Below, piece by piece: positions 4,976-8,203 of a stretch of 8,203 nucleotides of DNA (position 1 is its first letter; each line of letters begins with the position of its first letter). The translations under genes and the position numbers were made by a program. The notes under the pieces were generated by a model, which did not search any database, was not told the origin of the DNA, and saw only the letters and a list, made by a program, of their open reading frames with translations. Location: assembly GCA_020851915.1 (NCBI GenBank), contig JADZBT010000014.1:1-8203 (forward strand), in the 5' to 3' direction. This DNA comes from Alphaproteobacteria bacterium (lineage in GTDB: Bacteria > Pseudomonadota > Alphaproteobacteria > Rickettsiales > RI-342).

Positions 4976-7741
4976 ATGGCAGCAAAAACAGCGGTGAAAA
5001 AGAAGGCGGCGAGTGCCTCGCGCACCTCTGCTGCGAAGTCGAAGGCCAAATCTCCGAAACTGAAGATCGTGAAGGCATCTGCGAAGTCTGTGAAGAAACC
5101 CGCGAAGAAAACTCCGGCCAAGGCGGCGCTCAAGAAGAAGACCCCCGTGCGGCACAGCGTGAAGAAGCCTGCGCCGAAGAAAAACGTAACGAAAAAGCCC
5201 GTGTCTAAAAAAGCATCTCCGAAGAAACCCGCAGCGAAGAAGTTTTCATCCAAGAAGATGGCGGCCAAAAAAACCGTGTCCAAAAGCAAGAGCAAAAAAA
5301 ACCCGGTGGCCAAACATTCTGCAAAACGCCCTCCTGCGAAAGCCGGCGCGAAAAAAGCCCCTGCCCCGCGCCGCGTTCCGGCAGTAAAACCGGTAAAGCC
5401 CGCCGCGAAAAAAACCGTACCCCTCAAAAAGACTGCGGCCAAAGCGCCCGCAGTTCCCTCCAAGATGTCGCCGGCCAAGTCCGCCGCGAAGACCCCTGCA
5501 CCCACCCCAACAACAAAAGGCAACAAAGTGAACAGTACTCCGGAAGCGTCCCGCAATAACAAAAAAACCTCCGGCAAAGAGGATTCTCCCCGCAACGATG
5601 CTACCATCAAGGACCTGCTGGGACGCGCCAAAGAGAAGGGCTCCATCACATTCGATGAGCTGAACAAGGCGTTGCCGAAGGGGCAGTTCTCACCGGAGGA
5701 GATCGAGGCGACGCTCACCCTGCTGAGCGATTCCGGTGTGAATGTCGTCGAGGATGACGAGGATGCGGTCGAAGACGTGGAGGCTGCTCCTGCAGAATTC
5801 GATGGGGAAGAAAAGGAAGAAGCGCCCGATCTGGGCCGCACGGACGATCCGGTGCGTATGTATCTGCGCGAGATGGGCATCGTCGAGCTGCTGTCGCGCG
5901 AGGGCGAGATCGCGATCGCCAAGCGCATTGAGCATGGCCGCGAGATGATCGTGGGTTCGCTCTGCGCCACGCCGTTCGTGGTGCGCGAGATATTGCAATG
6001 GCGCGACGACCTGTCGTCGGGCGAACGCCTGCTGCGCGATTTCATCGATCTCGATGCCACCTATGGCGCGGGCCCGGAAATGGAAGGCGGTGGTGTCGGG
6101 GAAGGCACGGCTCCGGCTGTGGAAGCTCCGAAGGCCAAGACGAAGGCTGAGCTGCGCGAAGAAGAGAAACTCGCGTCCAAGAAGCTGTTCGAGGAGAAAA
6201 AAGCCGCCGCCGCCAAAGCCAAGGAAGAGGCAAAAAAGGCCAAGGAAGAAGCCAAAAAAGCGAAACAAAAAGCCAAGGAAGAGGCCCGCAAGGCGAAAGA
6301 AGCCGCGAAAAAAGCTAAGAACAAGGGCACGTCGCGCAGCGATGACGATGACCTTGATGATGATGATTTCGACGATGAGGACTTCATTGACGATTCGGAC
6401 ATCGAGGATGAGGAGGAAGAGGAAGAAGGCGCCGCCGAGGAAGAGGAAGAAGACGAGGATGAGGATGACGGCAGCCTGTCCATCGTGGCGATGGAGCAGA
6501 AAATATTGCCGGAAATACTGGCCTCGCTCGATCAGTTCGCCAAGCTCACCAAGGAGCTGGGCAAGATTCAGGACAAGCAGCTCGCCGCCGCGCTTGGCGA
6601 AGGCGAGGTGAAGGAGAAAGAAGCGCAGCGCAGTCAGGCGCTCATCAAGCAGGTGTCGGCACTGATGTGCGGCGTGCGCCTCAACGGCCAGCTGGTGGAG
6701 TCATTGGTGGGCCGCCTCTACGAGATGAATCGCCGCCTGCTGCAACTGGAAAGCCAGCAGATCCGCCTCGCGGAATCGCACAAGGTGGGGCGCGCCAGTT
6801 TCCTCAAGCATTATCATGGCCATGAACTCGATGCCAACTGGCTGAAGAGCGTCGGCAAGCTCACGGAAAAAGGCTGGAAGGATTTCGCGACCAAGGCCAA
6901 GGACGATGTCACCCGCATCCGCAGCGAGGTCGTGACCTTCGCCAAGGAAGTGGGGCTCAGCGCGGTAGAATTCAAGCGCATCCTTCAGCAGGTGCAGAAA
7001 GGCGAGCGCGATGCGAATCAGGCCAAGAAGGAAATGATCGAGGCCAACCTGCGCCTCGTCATCTCCATCGCGAAGAAATACACCAATCGCGGTCTGCAAT
7101 TCCTCGACCTCATTCAGGAAGGCAATATCGGCCTGATGAAGGCGGTGGATAAATTCGAATACCGCCGTGGTTACAAATTCTCGACCTATGCCACCTGGTG
7201 GATACGTCAGGCCATCACGCGCTCGATCGCCGATCAGGCGCGCACTATCCGCATCCCCGTGCATATGATCGAGACCATCAACAAGATCGTGCGCCCCAGC
7301 CGCCAGATGCTGCACGAGATCGGCCGCGAACCCCCGCCGGAAGAGCTCGCTGAAAAACTCAGCATGCCGCTCGATAAGGTACGCAAGGTGATGAAGATCG
7401 CCAAGGAGCCGGTATCGCTCGAAACGCCCATCGGCGACGAGGAAGATTCGCATCTGGGCGATTTCATCGAGGACAAGAACGCGGTGCTGCCGGTGGATGC
7501 CGCCGTGCACGCAAACTTACGCGAGACCACCACGCGCGTGCTGGCGTCGCTCACTCCGCGCGAAGAGCGCGTGCTGCGTATGCGCTTCGGCATCGGCATG
7601 AACACCGACCACACGCTCGAAGAGGTCGGCCAGCAATTCTCGGTAACGCGCGAGCGCATCCGCCAGATCGAGGCGAAGGCGCTGCGTAAACTCAAGCACC
7701 CCAGCCGCTCGCGCAAGCTGCGGAGTTTCCTCGATACCTAA
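4976..7741 (+). CDS. rpoD: Housekeeping RNA polymerase sigma factor RpoD with histone-H1-like N-terminal extension
   Basis: This is primary sigma-70, which directs RNA polymerase to housekeeping promoters. From ATG 4976 (AAGGAG 9 bases upstream) it has 921 residues, versus 613 in E. coli. In order: 1-184 Lys/Ala/Pro/Ser/Thr-rich tail (56 Lys, 5 Arg, no Asp or Glu by my count); region 1.1 at about 208-258; region 1.2 from about 288 (DDPVRMYLREMG); a long non-conserved region with a Lys/Ala/Glu helix at 385-450 and an acidic tract at 456-498 (34 of 43 residues Asp/Glu); region 2 at 688-768 with FSTYATWWIRQAITRSIADQ; region 3 at about 769-845; region 4 at about 855-915 with the helix-turn-helix TLEEVGQQFSVTRERIRQIE. 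Regions 2-4 look fully functional. An internal GTG at 5528 (codon 185) with AAAAGG 7 bases upstream would give 737 residues, so the start, or the existence of two isoforms, is open. A lipoprotein gene follows 11 bases downstream. Confidence 0.96.
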   Translation: MAAKTAVKKKAASASRTSAAKSKAKSPKLKIVKASAKSVKKPAKKTPAKAALKKKTPVRHSVKKPAPKKNVTKKPVSKKASPKKPAAKKFSSKKMAAKKTVSKSKSKKNPVAKHSAKRPPAKAGAKKAPAPRRVPAVKPVKPAAKKTVPLKKTAAKAPAVPSKMSPAKSAAKTPAPTPTTKGNKVNSTPEASRNNKKTSGKEDSPRNDATIKDLLGRAKEKGSITFDELNKALPKGQFSPEEIEATLTLLSDSGVNVVEDDEDAVEDVEAAPAEFDGEEKEEAPDLGRTDDPVRMYLREMGIVELLSREGEIAIAKRIEHGREMIVGSLCATPFVVREILQWRDDLSSGERLLRDFIDLDATYGAGPEMEGGGVGEGTAPAVEAPKAKTKAELREEEKLASKKLFEEKKAAAAKAKEEAKKAKEEAKKAKQKAKEEARKAKEAAKKAKNKGTSRSDDDDLDDDDFDDEDFIDDSDIEDEEEEEEGAAEEEEEDEDEDDGSLSIVAMEQKILPEILASLDQFAKLTKELGKIQDKQLAAALGEGEVKEKEAQRSQALIKQVSALMCGVRLNGQLVESLVGRLYEMNRRLLQLESQQIRLAESHKVGRASFLKHYHGHELDANWLKSVGKLTEKGWKDFATKAKDDVTRIRSEVVTFAKEVGLSAVEFKRILQQVQKGERDANQAKKEMIEANLRLVISIAKKYTNRGLQFLDLIQEGNIGLMKAVDKFEYRRGYKFSTYATWWIRQAITRSIADQARTIRIPVHMIETINKIVRPSRQMLHEIGREPPPEELAEKLSMPLDKVRKVMKIAKEPVSLETPIGDEEDSHLGDFIEDKNAVLPVDAAVHANLRETTTRVLASLTPREERVLRMRFGIGMNTDHTLEEVGQQFSVTRERIRQIEAKALRKLKHPSRSRKLRSFLDT
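5162..5281 (+). repeat. Four tandem 30-bp units encoding KKxxxKKxxx in the RpoD tail
   Basis: Residues 63-102 of the long RpoD are four decapeptides in register: KKPAPKKNVT, KKPVSKKASP, KKPAAKKFSS, KKMAAKKTVS. The DNA copies differ at many codon third positions (AAG/AAA, varied Ala and Ser codons) while the lysine pairs stay fixed, which suggests old duplication with selection on the protein pattern. Similar short basic repeats occur in bacterial histone-H1-like proteins. Confidence 0.7.
5528..5530 (+). other. rpoD: Possible internal translation start (GTG) giving conventional-length RpoD
   Basis: GTG codon 185 is preceded by AAAAGG (5515-5520) and a 7-base spacer (CAACAAA), a plausible ribosome-binding arrangement. 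It lies exactly where the acid-free basic tail ends. The product would begin MNSTPEASRNNKK and reach region 1.1 after about 23 residues, as is typical for alphaproteobacterial RpoD. Confidence 0.4.
6215..6325 (+). repeat. Seven-residue Lys/Ala/Glu repeats within the RpoD non-conserved region
   Basis: Residues 414-450 consist of repeating heptads such as KAKEEAK, KAKEEAK, KAKQKAK, EEARKAK, EAAKKAK (21-bp units). The pattern predicts a continuous, highly charged helix. It is followed at once by the polyacidic tract of residues 456-498. Confidence 0.65.
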
Positions 7742-7752
7742 AGGAGCATTCG

Positions 7753-8067
7753 ATGCGGACTATTGTTGCGATGATTCTGGTGCTGGGGCTTGCGGCCTGC
7801 AAGCCTATACAGTTGAACTACGTAGGCCCCCGCGAAGGCCCGGAAGAATACCTCGAAGGCTATGATGACGGCTGCGATAGTGCCGTGGCGGTAGAGGGCG
7901 ATTTCTGGCAGAAGATGTTCTACGGCCATGTGAAAGACCCCGATATGGCCGAGGACAAGCTCTACAAGAATGGCTGGAACGAGGGCTATTCCTATTGCCG
8001 CAGCTATATGGGATCGCTGAAGAGCGGCGGCGGCCCGATCGGCGAGGACTCCTGGTTCGGCTATTGA
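7753..8067 (+). CDS. Small predicted lipoprotein, function unknown
   Basis: The product has 104 residues. The N-terminus is a lipoprotein signal: Met-Arg-Thr, a hydrophobic stretch (IVAMILVLGL), then the lipobox L-A-A-C with Cys16 as the lipidated residue. The mature 89 residues are polar, acidic and aromatic-rich. They contain two related segments, EGYDDGCDSA (35-44) and NGWNEGYSYCR (73-83), each with one cysteine (Cys41, Cys82), so a disulfide or a duplicated small motif is possible. The C-terminus is Gly/Ser-rich and ends SWFGY. GGAG lies 6 bases before the ATG, and the gene starts 11 bases after rpoD, so it is probably co-transcribed at least by read-through. I do not recognise a named family; envelope location is inferred from the lipobox only. 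Confidence 0.85.
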   Translation: MRTIVAMILVLGLAACKPIQLNYVGPREGPEEYLEGYDDGCDSAVAVEGDFWQKMFYGHVKDPDMAEDKLYKNGWNEGYSYCRSYMGSLKSGGGPIGEDSWFGY

Positions 8068-8091
8068 TCCTCTCTCCATTTCCTGCCTGAA

Positions 8092-8120
8092 TTGCCGCTT
8101 GCCCAAACCGGCAAGGGCAG
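8092..8120 (+). terminator. Stem-loop after the lipoprotein gene, probable terminator of the rpoD unit
   Basis: CTTGCC (8098-8103) pairs with GGCAAG (8110-8115) around the loop CAAACC. The stem is extended by TGCC (8093-8096) with GGCA (8116-8119) past one unpaired G. The downstream stretch TTAGTTATACGTT is T-rich but not a clean U-run. Its position between an mRNA gene and a tRNA gene supports a terminator role. Confidence 0.45.
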
Positions 8121-8145
8121 TTAGTTATACGTTCCTTGTCCGCAC

Positions 8146-8203
8146 GGGGGGATAGCTCAGCGGTTAGAGCAGGGCGCTCATAACGCCTTGGTCGGGGGTT
8201 CAA
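8146..8203 (+). tRNA. tRNA with anticodon CAU (Ile2 or elongator Met), 3' part cut by window edge
   Basis: The cloverleaf is clear up to the edge. The acceptor strand GGGGGGA (8146-8152) is followed by U8 and A9, then D-stem GCTC/GAGC with loop AGCGGTTA. The anticodon stem GGGCG/CGCCT encloses loop CTCATAA with anticodon CAT at 8179-8181; then variable region TGGTC and the T-stem start GGGGG with TTCAA. Initiator tRNA is unlikely because the first bases are not the CGCGGGG type. The 8-base D-loop and the TTGGTC after the anticodon stem resemble E. coli tRNA-Ile2, whose C34 is converted to lysidine by TilS so that it reads AUA. Elongator Met cannot be excluded without the 3' half. Confidence 0.9.

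Noticed and set aside
4837..5208. Plus-strand 123-codon frame spanning the rpoD leader and tail as a leader peptide or small gene
   Set aside because: Starts from a TTG without a ribosome-binding site and most of its length overlaps rpoD in another frame with no recognisable content.
4858..6060. Minus-strand 400-codon open frame antisense to rpoD, with Phe/Ala-rich membrane-like stretches
   Set aside because: The Phe runs are the complement of AAG/AAA lysine codons in the RpoD tail; the apparent hydrophobic segments are an artefact.
6701..7510. Minus-strand 269-codon open frame antisense to rpoD regions 2-3
   Set aside because: Mirrors the most conserved part of sigma-70; codon constraint of the plus-strand gene explains the open frame.
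8099..8130. Promoter for the tRNA gene (TTGCCC with TTAGTT or TTATAC)
   Set aside because: The spacings are 16 with a poor -10 or 20 with a poor -35, and the -35 candidate lies inside the stem-loop; not convincing.

Overview
The window reads as a chromosomal housekeeping segment of an alphaproteobacterium of about 60% GC. The evidence is the alphaproteobacterial-type RpoD (regions 1.1, 1.2, a long non-conserved region, then regions 2-4), the car operon lying divergent to dnaG-rpoD, and a palindromic repeat of the GTCATCC...GGATGAC type that I associate with alphaproteobacteria. I cannot place it below class level from sequence alone.

Left half, minus strand (1-2752): a carbamoyl-phosphate synthetase operon read right to left as carA, a MntA-like nucleotidyltransferase, a HepT/HI0074-like partner, and carB (cut by the left edge after 302 codons). 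All four genes overlap their neighbours by 8 to 17 bases. A two-gene nucleotidyltransferase/HepT toxin-antitoxin-like module is therefore stitched between the two subunit genes of one essential enzyme. Its GC (about 55% by hand count) is lower than that of the carB part (about 62%).

Centre (2753-2983): a divergent regulatory region. It holds a candidate car promoter, a candidate extended -10 promoter for dnaG, a TTGACG/CGTCAA inverted repeat shared by both sides, and an 84-bp palindromic element directly before the dnaG ribosome-binding site.

Right half, plus strand: dnaG (DNA primase), a hairpin at its stop codon, then rpoD (housekeeping sigma factor), a small lipoprotein gene 11 bases after rpoD, a terminator-like hairpin, and the start of a tRNA gene with anticodon CAU, cut by the right edge. 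The dnaG-rpoD pair is the core of the macromolecular-synthesis operon, without rpsU next to it here.

The most unusual object is RpoD. It is predicted at 921 residues, with a 184-residue histone-H1-like, lysine/alanine/proline-rich N-terminal extension containing no acidic residue at all. A second lysine/alanine repeat followed by a polyacidic tract sits inside the non-conserved region. An internal GTG with its own ribosome-binding site could give a conventional-length sigma factor, so two isoforms are possible.
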